A DNA stretch of 64,000 nucleotides from assembly GCA_013178015.1 (NCBI GenBank), contig JABLXR010000004.1:48603-112602 (forward strand), given 5' to 3'. The position numbers and the translations under genes were made by a program. How positions within the stretch are numbered: the stretch's first letter is position 1; every line of letters starts with the position of its first letter. The DNA comes from Anaerolineae bacterium. GTDB taxonomy: Bacteria > Chloroflexota > Anaerolineae > DRVO01. The notes beneath the pieces are model-generated. The model did not search any database. It was given only the letters and a program-made list of their open reading frames with translations, and was not told where the DNA came from. Below, piece by piece: positions 1-8,513 of this stretch.

Positions 1-1972
1 CCGCAGCCTCTACTCGCCCAGCCATCCCGTAGCCATCGACCGGCAGGGGCAGAAGCGGGCCCGTGTAGGTTGGGAGGCGCGCGACCTCACTCCGCACACT
101 GACTTCGCCCTCTACTACACCGTGTCCCCGGAGAGCCCGGGGGTGAACCTGCTCAGCTATCGGGGCGAGGACAGGGAGGGCTACTTCGCCCTGCTGATCA
201 CCCCGGCGCTCTCGACCGACGAGGATGAGGTGGTGGAGAAAGACGTGGTGCTGGTGCTGGACGTGTCTGGCAGCATGGAGGGTGAGAAGCTGGAGCAGGC
301 CAAAGAGGCCCTCACCTACGTCCTGCGCCACCTCAACGACGGCGACCGGTACAACGTGATCGCCTTCTCCACCGAGGTCACTTCGCTGGCCCGGACCATG
401 CAGCCGGCGGGCAACCTGAGGGAGGCAGAGCGGTTCGTGGCTGGGCTGCAGGCCCGGGGCAACACCGACATCAACGGGGCCCTGCTGGAGGCCATGGCCC
501 TCGCCGACCCCGAGCGCCCCACTATCGTCATCTTCCTCACCGACGGCCTCCCTACGGCGGGGGTCACCGACGCCGGCCTCATCTTGAACAACGTGCGGCA
601 GGCGGCCCCATCCTCGGTGCGGCTGTTCTGCTTCGGCGTGGGGGACGACGTGGACACCTCGCTCCTGGATACGTTGGGAAGGGAGTTACGCGGGGTGAGC
701 GCCTACGTCCGCCCGGGTCAGAGCGTGGACGAAGAGGTGGGTTCCTTCTACGCTAAGATCGCCACGCCCGTCCTGGCGGACGTGGACCTGGAGGTGCGAG
801 GGGTGCGGGTGGAGGACATATATCCCCACCCGCTGCCGGACTTGTTTGCCGGCACCCAGTTGCTAGTGGTGGGGCGGTACGAGGGCAGCGGGCCGGCCCG
901 AGTCACCCTGTCGGGGGAGGTGAACGGCCGGCCGCAGTCCTTCCAGTACGAGGTCGCCTTCGCCCGCGGCGGTGGGGACGACTTCCTGCCCAGTCTCTGG
1001 GCCACCCGCAAGGTCGGACACCTGCTCAACCGCATCCGGCTCTACGGCGAGAGCAAGGAACTGGTAGACCAGGTGGTGGAACTGAGCATCCGCTACGGCA
1101 TCATCACCCCCTACACCAGCTTCCTGGTGCAGGAACCGGAGGAGGCCCTGAGTCGGGCAGGCCGGGAGTCCATCGCTCGGCGCGAATTGGAGGCGCTGGC
1201 GAGCGAGCCCTCCGCTCCCGTCTACGGCGCCACCGCCGTGACCAAAGCCCAGACACAGCACGCCCTGGAGGATGCGCAGAGCCCCCTCAGCCCGGCCCTC
1301 GCCGATGAGGGCGGGCCCTCTCGGGTGGCGGTCGTGGGCGACAGGGCCTTCGTATGGCGCGACGGCACCTGGCTGGACACTCTCTTCGACGTGGAGGAGA
1401 TGCAGGCCATTCCGGTTACCGTGGGCTCTGATGCGTTCTTCCAGTTGCTTCGGGAGCATCCCGACGCTGGCCGTTACTTCGCCCTGGGAGAGCGGGTGAT
1501 AGTGGTCCTGGGCGGCCGGGCTTACCAGAGCATCCCCGGCGTCCCCGACGAAGGGATCTCTGCCACCGCCACCGGTACCGAGCAGATCCGGGTGGAGCTG
1601 GAAGCCCAGCCGACCGCAGGCCCTGCGCCCCTGGCGGTGCAGTTCCTGGGGCGCCTGGTGGGAGGGCCCGACGACAACCGAGAGTTCTACTGCCCCAGCC
1701 TCGCCTGGGACTTTGGCGACGGCACCAGTCAGTTCATCCAACCCGAGTGCCCTGAGCCTCCCGAGGGCAAGTGGCCGGTGCAGCGCGAGTTCCGCACCGA
1801 GCATGAGTATAGCCAGCCGGGCACATACCGAGCTCGCGTAGCCATCGAGGGTGTCTGGTCCCCCGAGACCACCATTGAGCTGAGCACAGGTTCCGGGCAT
1901 AATGGGGCTACGAGCTTGCTGGAGTACCTGCGCGGGCTCATCGCCCGCCTGATCGGCCCATCGCCCGAGTAG
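1..1972 (+). CDS. VIT/VWA domain protein with C-terminal PKD domain (5' partial)
   Basis: The reading frame is open from the left edge, so the gene starts outside the window; the first in-frame GTG at 122 lies inside the conserved end of a VIT (vault/inter-alpha-trypsin) domain and is unlikely to be the start. A von Willebrand A domain follows, with a complete MIDAS: DVSGSM, then GNTDINGAL, then FLTDGLP. The last 150 residues contain a PKD-type beta-sandwich signature (WDFGDGTS, then HEYSQPGTYRARV). VIT-VWA proteins are usually secreted or surface adhesion or sensing proteins. No membrane anchor is visible in the part present. The next gene begins 42 nt downstream on the same strand. Domain assignment is firm; function is unknown. 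Confidence 0.85.
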   Translation, partial: RSLYSPSHPVAIDRQGQKRARVGWEARDLTPHTDFALYYTVSPESPGVNLLSYRGEDREGYFALLITPALSTDEDEVVEKDVVLVLDVSGSMEGEKLEQAKEALTYVLRHLNDGDRYNVIAFSTEVTSLARTMQPAGNLREAERFVAGLQARGNTDINGALLEAMALADPERPTIVIFLTDGLPTAGVTDAGLILNNVRQAAPSSVRLFCFGVGDDVDTSLLDTLGRELRGVSAYVRPGQSVDEEVGSFYAKIATPVLADVDLEVRGVRVEDIYPHPLPDLFAGTQLLVVGRYEGSGPARVTLSGEVNGRPQSFQYEVAFARGGGDDFLPSLWATRKVGHLLNRIRLYGESKELVDQVVELSIRYGIITPYTSFLVQEPEEALSRAGRESIARRELEALASEPSAPVYGATAVTKAQTQHALEDAQSPLSPALADEGGPSRVAVVGDRAFVWRDGTWLDTLFDVEEMQAIPVTVGSDAFFQLLREHPDAGRYFALGERVIVVLGGRAYQSIPGVPDEGISATATGTEQIRVELEAQPTAGPAPLAVQFLGRLVGGPDDNREFYCPSLAWDFGDGTSQFIQPECPEPPEGKWPVQREFRTEHEYSQPGTYRARVAIEGVWSPETTIELSTGSGHNGATSLLEYLRGLIARLIGPSPE

Positions 1973-2014
1973 CGAGGCCGGCCAGGCCCGAGCTAGCCAG
2001 AAGGAGACTGCCCC

Positions 2015-3631
2015 ATGGCCGGTATGGTAGTGGCACCGCAGCCGCTCGCTGTTGAGGAGGGAGTCAAGGTCCTCAGGCAGGGAGGCAATGCCGTAGACGC
2101 TGCCGTTGCCTGTGCCCTGGTCCAGGGAGTGGTAGACCCCCACATGTCCAGCGTGGGGGGCTACGCTCTGGCCACCGTTTCCTTGGCCCGGGCCCCCGGG
2201 ATAGAGGCAGTGAGGGCGGTCGATGCTCCTGCCCTGGCCGGCTCCGGCGTCACGCCGGAGATGTGGCAGGACATCGTCATCCGACCCAATCCGCGTGGCT
2301 GGGGATACTTCCTACAAGGCAAAGTCAACGAGATGGGCTACCAGTCCATCTGCACCCCCGGCATCGTGAAAGGCCTGAGCTGGATGTTGCAGCATTGGGG
2401 CTCCTGGAGCTGGGAGCAGGTGACGGAGCCGGCAGCGCGCGTGGCCGAGGAAGGCTTCCTGGTGGACGACTACCTGGCTGGTCAGTGGCGCACGCGCGCC
2501 GCCTACCCTGAAGAGAGCACCCTGCTGGACTACCTAAAGTCGAACCCCGAGGCTAGCCGCATCTATCTGCGCGAGGACGGGAGCCCGCACGAGCCGGGCG
2601 ACCGGCTCCGCAATCCCGACTACGCCCGCACTCTTCGCGGGCTGAGTGAGGCCGGACCGGATGACTTCTACCGGGGCGCGCTGGCGCGGCGCATCTCCCA
2701 CGACCTTCAAGACCACGGTAGCTTCGTCAGCGCCCAGGACCTGGCTAGCTACCGTACCATCCCTGCCGAGCCGGTGATCGGCAGCTACCGGGGCTACCAG
2801 GTGGCGACTTCGCCCGCTCCCCATGGTGGCCTTACCCTCTTGGCCATCCTCCACATCTTGGAGGGCTACGACCTCTCTTCGCTGGGGCACAACTCGGCGG
2901 AGTACATCTACCTGGTGTCCAAGGCCATGAAAGCGGCCTTCGCCGACCGCAACCCCAACTTGGGAGACCCTCGGTTCGCCGATCGGCCGTTCGACTGGAT
3001 GATCTCCGAGGATCGCGCCCAGTACTGGCGGAAGCGCATAGATGCCGGCGTCCCCATCCAGGTGTCGTTCACGCCTTCCGAGCCTCCCGACACCACCCAC
3101 GTGAGCGTGGTGGATGACCAGGGCAACTGCGTGGCCCTCACCCATTCCCTGGGCATGTCATCAGGTGTGATCACTCCTGGTCTAGGGTTCATGTACAACA
3201 ACTCGATGGTCAACTTTCACCCGCTGCCGGGGCACCCCAACTCCATCGCCCCCGGGAAGGCACGCACTACCGGCATGAGCCCCACCATCCTCTATCGGGA
3301 CGGCCAGCCGGTGATGGTGTTGGGGGCGCCCGGCGCCACGCGCATCATCACCTCCCTGGCACAGGTCATCGTGAATGTGCTGGACTTCGGCATGACTCTA
3401 ACGGAGGCGATCCTCGCTCCCCGGTTCGACTGCCAGGGCGGGCCCATTGTTTGCCAGGGGCGCATTCCGGAGTACGTGTGCGCTGAGGTCCGCCGCCGCC
3501 ATCCTGTCGAGCGGCTGCCCCGCAGCCACGGCGGCATGGGCCTGGTGCACGCCCTTTGGCGGGATCCGCGGACGGGCGAATGGACGGGCGCGGCCGACGC
3601 CGGGGCGGGGGGCATGGCGCTGCGGGCTTAG
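2015..3631 (+). CDS. ggt: Gamma-glutamyltransferase family protein (Ntn hydrolase)
   Basis: This is a single-chain gamma-glutamyltranspeptidase precursor of 538 residues, the usual family length. Members cleave themselves before a Thr and hydrolyse or transfer gamma-glutamyl groups, for example from glutathione. The N-terminal GGNAVDAAVA segment and the autoprocessing site, TTHVSVVD with nucleophile Thr360, are intact. The C-terminal GAPGATRIIT stretch matches the family oxyanion region. The start ATG at 2015 has AAGGAG nine bases upstream. No signal peptide is visible, so it is probably cytoplasmic, as for many GGT-like acylases; substrate is uncertain. A second, decayed member of this family lies at 6880-7362. 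Confidence 0.92.
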   Translation: MAGMVVAPQPLAVEEGVKVLRQGGNAVDAAVACALVQGVVDPHMSSVGGYALATVSLARAPGIEAVRAVDAPALAGSGVTPEMWQDIVIRPNPRGWGYFLQGKVNEMGYQSICTPGIVKGLSWMLQHWGSWSWEQVTEPAARVAEEGFLVDDYLAGQWRTRAAYPEESTLLDYLKSNPEASRIYLREDGSPHEPGDRLRNPDYARTLRGLSEAGPDDFYRGALARRISHDLQDHGSFVSAQDLASYRTIPAEPVIGSYRGYQVATSPAPHGGLTLLAILHILEGYDLSSLGHNSAEYIYLVSKAMKAAFADRNPNLGDPRFADRPFDWMISEDRAQYWRKRIDAGVPIQVSFTPSEPPDTTHVSVVDDQGNCVALTHSLGMSSGVITPGLGFMYNNSMVNFHPLPGHPNSIAPGKARTTGMSPTILYRDGQPVMVLGAPGATRIITSLAQVIVNVLDFGMTLTEAILAPRFDCQGGPIVCQGRIPEYVCAEVRRRHPVERLPRSHGGMGLVHALWRDPRTGEWTGAADAGAGGMALRA

Positions 3632-3672
3632 GGGAATCGGGGCCCGGGCGGGGTGCGGCCAGGCAGAGAAAC

Positions 3673-3700
3673 GCGGGAGAGGTCAGGTAACCTCTCCCGC
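3673..3700. terminator. Hairpin after the ggt gene
   Basis: A perfect inverted repeat with 11-base arms (gcgggagaggt / acctctcccgc) and a 6-base loop sits 40 nt after the ggt stop codon. There is no T tract, so it is either a GC-rich terminator of the kind common in high-GC genomes or a 3' stabilising hairpin. Confidence 0.6.
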
Positions 3701-4373
3701 CTGCGCTCACCCGTCGTCTAACGCGATCGGGTGGGTCGAGCTGCGGGGCTACTCGGCAACATAGATGACTAACGCTGCTCTAACGATCCAGCCTAACAAT
3801 CAGGGTCGAGGCCCCGCCGGTCCAACTGCTGATCGCGATACCTAACGCCTATGCCAACTCTCTGCTGCGGTGGACACGCCCACCTTGCTGATTGAGCGCT
3901 GGGCATCACTGCTTTCCACCTGGGCCCATACTAGGCGGACGTACTCAAACCGGCATAAAGGGGAGCTTAAGAAGGAGTTAAAGCTGGGGAGGCCGCCCCA
4001 CGCCGGGCAGGCCTCGCGCTGGCAGCAGGAGGGAGCACCCTAGAGAGCAGGGGCAGCCTGAGCCTCAGAGCCCCCTGCCGCCGAAAGCCAGCGGCTGCGG
4101 GGCCGCACCATCCAAGAGTCGAGCTGGTGCGCCTTGGCGTGCACGGCAGCGAGGGCGCTGATGACCGTCATGCGGGACACGGCGGCCGTCAGGCGGCGGG
4201 GCACGGATCACCGTCGCGCACGCGGGCGGCAGAGTGATTGCGCCTGAGGGAGACGGCCTCTCCCCCAAGAGGAACCGGGCTGCCCCACCCTCTCCGGGCG
4301 CCGAGCCGCTGCAGCCATCCGGAACCTGCTCCTGGCGAGAGGGCGGTGGCTGCGCGTTTGACGCCGCTTGCGA
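3701..4373. other. Intergenic region, no convincing gene
   Basis: About 670 bases between the ggt hairpin and the convergent AI-2E permease gene. Short open frames exist on both strands but have no family resemblance or ribosome binding site. Several CTAAC(G/A) words occur between 3717 and 3850; they are spaced irregularly and I could not build a convincing recombination site from them. Confidence 0.5.
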
Positions 4374-5552
4374 TCAGACTGGCTGGGGCTCGCTGGCTGC
4401 CTCCACCTGGCCACTGCTTGTCACCTGATCGGCTCCGGTCCAGCGTCGTACCGCCGGGATCAGCAGGTAGGACACCAAAACTCGCATGGCGGCTACCAAG
4501 GGAATGGCCACGAACACTCCCAGCAGCCCGGCCACCGAGGCGCCAGCGAAGATGGCGACGATGGTGAGAACGGGGGAGAGGTGCGTCTGTCCACGCATGA
4601 CCATGGGCACCAGCAGCTGCCCTTCCACCTGCTGCAGCACTAGGACGAATGCCAGGGTGATCAGGGCCCGAGTGGGAGAGACTGTCCAGGCTGTGGCCAC
4701 CATGAAGGCGCCGGCGATGATGGGACCGATGTTGGGTATGACTTCCATGAGGGCGGCCAGCACTCCCAGGGCCAGAGCGTAGGGCACCCCGATAATGAGG
4801 AGGCCAAGGTAGCTGAGGAGGCCGACGATGAGGGCATCCAGTATGCTGCCACGGACGTAGCCCCCTATGGCGCGGCCCACGTCAGCCGTCAGCCGCTCGG
4901 CCCAATCCCTCCGGCGTTCCGGCAGAAGGTGGGAGACGAACCGATGCATCTTGGGCATGTCTATCAGCCAGTAGATGGAGACGAACAGGACCAGGCCGAC
5001 GTCCAGTAGTAGTGTGGCCACGCCCGCGGGTACGGCCAGCAGGCCGGCACCTAGCCCGGCGACCCGGCCCAGCAGGTCCTGAAGCAGCGCCGAATCCACT
5101 TCGATTACGTCCGGGATGTTGGGCACCCCCCGATCGGTGAGCCAGTCGTCCAGAGCCTCGATAGCCTGCGGAGCGCGGTCGAGCAGGGCGGAGACTTGAG
5201 CCACCAAGGCCGGCAGCACCAGCCAGCCTGCGATGACGAACCCGAACAGGATGACCAGATAGACGAGCACTATCGCCAGCGGCCGTGGCAGCCAGCGCCC
5301 CACTGTCGCCACCACCGGTGCCAGGCCCTGGGCCAGCACCACTCCCAGGAGAAGCAGCGCCAGGGCATGGCCAAACATGCCGATAAACTCGAGCGTCCCT
5401 AGCCCCAGGACGATGCCCAGCGCCAGTAGACCGGCACTCCGCCACCAGCCGGTGGCGGAAGGACGCAGCACCAGGGTCTCAGAAGCGCTCGCCAAAGCCT
5501 CGCGGCCCGTTTCGGGGGAAGAGCGTCTGGGCTGATCCATCGTCTCGCTCAT
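4374..5552 (-). CDS. AI-2E family transporter (TqsA/PerM-type membrane permease)
   Basis: A polytopic membrane protein of about 392 residues, standard for this family. Two N-terminal membrane segments, a soluble helical stretch (around LDDWLTDRG), two more segments, then the family hallmark region with IGVPYALALGVLAALMEVIPNIGPIIAG, and C-terminal LVPMVMRGQTHLSPVL. A GTG at 5561 is in frame but lies inside the Shine-Dalgarno site (AAGGAGGTG), so ATG 5552, eight bases after AAGGAGG, is the better start. Family members export autoinducer-2 or other small molecules or act as Na+/H+ antiporters; the substrate cannot be read from sequence. It follows the small membrane ORF by 49 nt on the same strand. 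Confidence 0.9.
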   Translation of the reverse strand: MSETMDQPRRSSPETGREALASASETLVLRPSATGWWRSAGLLALGIVLGLGTLEFIGMFGHALALLLLGVVLAQGLAPVVATVGRWLPRPLAIVLVYLVILFGFVIAGWLVLPALVAQVSALLDRAPQAIEALDDWLTDRGVPNIPDVIEVDSALLQDLLGRVAGLGAGLLAVPAGVATLLLDVGLVLFVSIYWLIDMPKMHRFVSHLLPERRRDWAERLTADVGRAIGGYVRGSILDALIVGLLSYLGLLIIGVPYALALGVLAALMEVIPNIGPIIAGAFMVATAWTVSPTRALITLAFVLVLQQVEGQLLVPMVMRGQTHLSPVLTIVAIFAGASVAGLLGVFVAIPLVAAMRVLVSYLLIPAVRRWTGADQVTSSGQVEAASEPQPV

Positions 5553-5601
5553 GTCTGGCACCTCCTTGGTGTGGGCTTGAGCCTGCCCGGCCTGGGTTGG
5601 C

Positions 5602-5814
5602 TCATCGGCCCGACCGCGCGTCTCGATCGACTCCGTCCTGCCTTTGCCTGTCCTCTGCGTCGGCCACCCAGCGGGTGGACAGGGTCATCGCCAGGGATAC
5701 CGCCACCAGCCCGGCCTGGCACACCCAGGTCGTGCCCTGCAGCCCGGTCACCAACAGGATCGGCCCCGCCAGGATGAGCCCGGTCGCAATGAGGTAGAGA
5801 GTGGTCTGACTCAT
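5602..5814 (-). CDS. Small two-helix membrane protein, unknown
   Basis: A 70-residue ORF starting ATG 5814, seven bases after the final stop of the decayed lactate permease. Residues 5-25 and roughly 31-48 are hydrophobic enough for two membrane helices; the C-terminus is charged (ADAEDRQRQDGVDRDARSGR region). I do not recognise a family. Its position between the permease relic and the AI-2E gene suggests it was part of that transcript. It may be a real small membrane protein or a chance ORF; the hydrophobic-then-charged layout favours the former. Confidence 0.5.
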   Translation of the reverse strand: MSQTTLYLIATGLILAGPILLVTGLQGTTWVCQAGLVAVSLAMTLSTRWVADAEDRQRQDGVDRDARSGR

Positions 5815-5821
5815 AGCGCCG

Positions 5822-6880
5822 TCATCCGATCAGGTGCAGGAGCAGGGTGGCGCTGGCGACCGGAGCCGTCACGCCCAAGCTCCAGGGGAGGATGCGCCGC
5901 CGGAAGTGGCCCACCTGTTCGGGCCGGCCCACGACAGTGGCTCCCACAAGGGCATCGCCGGGGGCGACGGCGTTCCCCGTGGCGCCACCGACCGTCCGTG
6001 CCCCTAGAGTGATGGCCTCCCGTATGCCCAGCGCCGCCGCGGCACTTCTCTGGCGCGAGCTGACCAGGATGTTGGACGACAGGTTGGTGGAGGTCATGAA
6101 GGACCCTAGGCTGCCTTCCAGGGGCACCAGGAAGGCGTACCCAAGGGCGGAGGCAAGCGACATCCGCTCCTGGACCGCCCGCCCCTGCTCTCTCGCTCGC
6201 CCTCGCCCGTGATCTCGCTCGCCTTCACCGGCGAGGGCCACTCGTACCAACGCGAGCCACCCAGCCAGACGGTTACGGCCACAGTGATGGCTCCGGGCAG
6301 GGAGTTGGCCGGGGTGGGCAGGACGGCCACCAGGGCCAGCTGGCCGGCCCCGCGCATGAGAGATGCCAGCAGCACCGCCGGAACGGCCTCCCGTATTCCT
6401 TCCCCGCGTCCGTAGAGCCAGGAGATGGCCAATCCGTGGCCGTCCACAGCATGACGGCGGCAATGAGAGCGGTCGTACTGGGATCGGCCGGCTCGGCCAC
6501 CAGGAGTGACCCATCCCGGGCCACCGCAAGGGCCCCAAAGACATTGGCCCAACAACGGCCGATGAGGGGGATGGTGAACGCCCAGATGGGCTGCACTCCC
6601 ACGCCCACCAGCAACGGAACCGTCACCGCTATCGGAGCTCCGAAGCCAGTGATGCCCCGGAAGAAACTGGCGCCCACCCAGCCGAAAGCCAGTACGCGGA
6701 GAAGGTTGTTGGAGGTGTGGGCCTCTATGCCGATGTGCAGACGCTCGAAGGCTCCCGCTTCGCGCGAAACCGGGGATGATGAAGACTGCGTCCCACATGC
6801 CCTTCACCGTCTGCAGGCCTACCAGGTCCACCGAGGCGCCGAAGAGGCAGAAGGCAGCAAGGTGCCGGCGGGCCGGGCGA
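5822..6880 (-). pseudogene. Decayed L-lactate permease (LctP family)
   Basis: Pieces of one LctP-family permease occur in succession in different minus-strand frames. From about 6870, VGLQTVKGMWDAVFIIP is followed, after a shift, by REAGAFERLHIG and the family hallmark FFRGITGFGAPIAV (near 6660-6630). Another shift leads to EAVPAVLLASLMRGAGQLAL (about 6390-6330), and a further shift to SLGSFMTSTNLSSNILVSS and GNAVAPGDALVGATVV, ending at the TGA at 5822. At least three frameshifts are needed and the N-terminal part is short, so no functional permease can be made. Homology is seen directly; the number of shifts is an eye estimate. Confidence 0.8.
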
Positions 6881-7362
6881 CGTAGCCGCGGTACTTGGGT
6901 GAAGCAGAAGCCCCGTCGGTGCTGTAGGCGATGGCAGGCGGGAAGAGCCCAGGCCAGTCCGGCTTTCCGTAGCGTTCGTGCCGCCTGGCCCAGGGCATCC
7001 GTAACACCCGGAACAATGTCAGCGGCCAGCAGGCCTCGAGGTCGTACCTCCTCCCGCCGGTGGCACGGTAGGCATCTGCGGCGGCCTTCTCGCCCGAGCG
7101 ACTGGAGCCGCTGAGGGCCATCACCTGAGCTGATCCGGGGTCCCACACCTGGGCGAAGAGGTCGCCACCGAGGCCCGCCATGTGGTTGCATGCCAGGGAA
7201 AGGACGGCGCTGATGGTGATGCAGGCATCCACCGCCGAACCGCCTCGCCCCACGGTGCGCACACTGGCAGCGCTGGGCAGGTAGTGAGAGGATGCCACCA
7301 TCCCCTGAGGGCCCAGGACTTCCGGCCGTCCGGTGGAAATGGGGATAGCTGCGTGCCGATTC
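6880..7362 (-). pseudogene. Decayed second gamma-glutamyltransferase, N-terminal fragment
   Basis: The likely original start is ATG 7362 (MTESARSYPHFHR). A shift near 7335 moves to the frame reading GRPEVLGPQGMVASSHYLPS, GGSAVDACITIS and MAGLGGDLFAQVWD, the N-terminal signature of gamma-glutamyltransferases. Later pieces appear in alternate frames: DIVPGVTDALGQA, then RHERYGKPDWPGLFPPAIAY. Homology stops near 6880, so the catalytic Thr region is missing and the sequence runs into the lactate permease relic. It is not a duplicate of the intact gene at 2015; it resembles a different GGT subgroup. Confidence 0.8.
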
Positions 7363-7781
7363 CGTCATTCTCACTTCCCTTCAGACTACTGGTCGCCACC
7401 TGGTTCGGTACGCACGGAAGGGGCCACTTGGGCCCGGCTGCTCGAGGCGTATGGTAGCGGAGACAACGGGATGGGAACCCGGGTGGGGCTGCCTGGCCTG
7501 GGAACGCGCGAGGCCTCAAGAGGAACAGCCGACTGGGAGGATGCCAGCCAAGACGGCCGACCGGAAGTGTGGGACTGTCCTCCGGGCCCGGCGTAGCCTT
7601 TGACAAAGAGCGCCAACACCGTCACGCTAACACTCGACATAAGCCAGCAACACCAGCACACTGGTGTATAGCACCCCGAGTGTGAGGCGTCAAGGCGATC
7701 CGCGCCTGCGAAGGGAGACAAGTCTGGCACACGATCGGCGCCGTAGAGGGCGCTAGACACTGATTTCAGGAGTTGGATGTT
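7363..7781. other. Intergenic region with no recognised gene
   Basis: About 420 bases between the start of the decayed GGT gene (minus) and the lipoprotein gene (plus). Open frames on both strands give low-complexity Arg/Pro/Gly-rich translations with no family resemblance. A TTGACA word at 7602 has no acceptable -10 hexamer at 16-18 bases. Confidence 0.45.
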
Positions 7782-8390
7782 ATGTCGAACCGCAGAGACC
7801 GGCAGGACAGGATCAGGCAATGCCCGACGCTAGTCCTGGCCCTTGCGCTGCTAATCGCCGCCGCCGGCTGTCAGCGCGCGCCCGCCACTGCTCCGCCGAG
7901 TCCTACGGACACGCCGGCCCCCACTGCGACAGCCACCGGCACGCCTTTGCCCACCCCCACTCCCACCGCCACGCCCACACCGGCCCCATCGGAGGCGCAG
8001 CGATATGCGGAAGAGATGGAGGCCATCGCCGTGCGGTGGGAGGAGTGGCGGACGTCGGCTCAGGTCCTGATCGCCGAGGTGAAGCAGGACTTCTTCGCCA
8101 TCTGCGTCACACGGTCGGGAGACATTGACCGGCACATACTTGCCGGCCGGGAGCTGCTCCAGGAGGCAGAGGCAGTCGAACCACCCGAGGACGTTGCCGA
8201 GCCGCACGACCGCCTGGTCGCGGAAGGGCGGGCCGGACTGTCTGCCCTGGAGGAGGGTAAGGGGGCCCTATGCCGGCGCCTGGACACCGGCCTGGCGCTT
8301 CAGCGGGTGGAGGAGGCGAACCAGCACTTGGAAGCAGCGTACGCCACGGCTCAGGAGCTGTTCGACTGGGTGGAAGCCCAGCAAGGCTGA
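7782..8390 (+). CDS. Lipoprotein with Thr/Pro linker and helical domain
   Basis: A predicted lipoprotein of about 202 residues. The N-terminus is basic, followed by a hydrophobic core and lipobox (LIAAAGC near residue 29), then a Thr/Pro/Ala-rich linker of about 40 residues and a helical, acidic C-terminal domain of about 130 residues with two Cys (in FAICVTRSG and KGALCRRLD) that might pair outside the membrane. ATG 7782 is chosen over the in-frame TTG 7773 because AGGAG ends 9 bases before it. This architecture is common for small surface lipoproteins of Chloroflexota; the domain itself is not one I recognise. Confidence 0.75.
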   Translation: MSNRRDRQDRIRQCPTLVLALALLIAAAGCQRAPATAPPSPTDTPAPTATATGTPLPTPTPTATPTPAPSEAQRYAEEMEAIAVRWEEWRTSAQVLIAEVKQDFFAICVTRSGDIDRHILAGRELLQEAEAVEPPEDVAEPHDRLVAEGRAGLSALEEGKGALCRRLDTGLALQRVEEANQHLEAAYATAQELFDWVEAQQG

Positions 8391-8450
8391 GGGAGCCGGC
8401 CAGTAGCCTGGGGCGCGCTGGCGCCTGCCATGAAGTTTGCGAGCACAGTA

Positions 8451-8474
8451 GAGGGGGAGCGCAGGCTCCCCCTC
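8451..8474. terminator. Bidirectional hairpin between convergent genes
   Basis: A perfect inverted repeat with 10-base arms (gagggggagc / gctccccctc) and a GCAG loop lies between the lipoprotein stop and the end of the binding-protein gene on the opposite strand, a position suited to terminating both. Confidence 0.65.
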
Positions 8475-8513
8475 CCGATGCCGCCGGTCTAGCCCTCGGG
8501 GCGGAATGCCGGT

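Noticed and set aside
863..2143. Long minus-strand ORF of 426 codons opposite the VWA protein
   Set aside because: Shadow frame in high-GC DNA; no family resemblance, while the plus strand has clear VWA and PKD motifs.
3717..3850. CTAACG/CTAACAA words resembling integron attC core sites
   Set aside because: Spacing is irregular, no paired R''/R' arms could be built and no integrase is present.
7602..7640. TTGACA as promoter for the lipoprotein gene
   Set aside because: No acceptable -10 hexamer at 16-18 bases.
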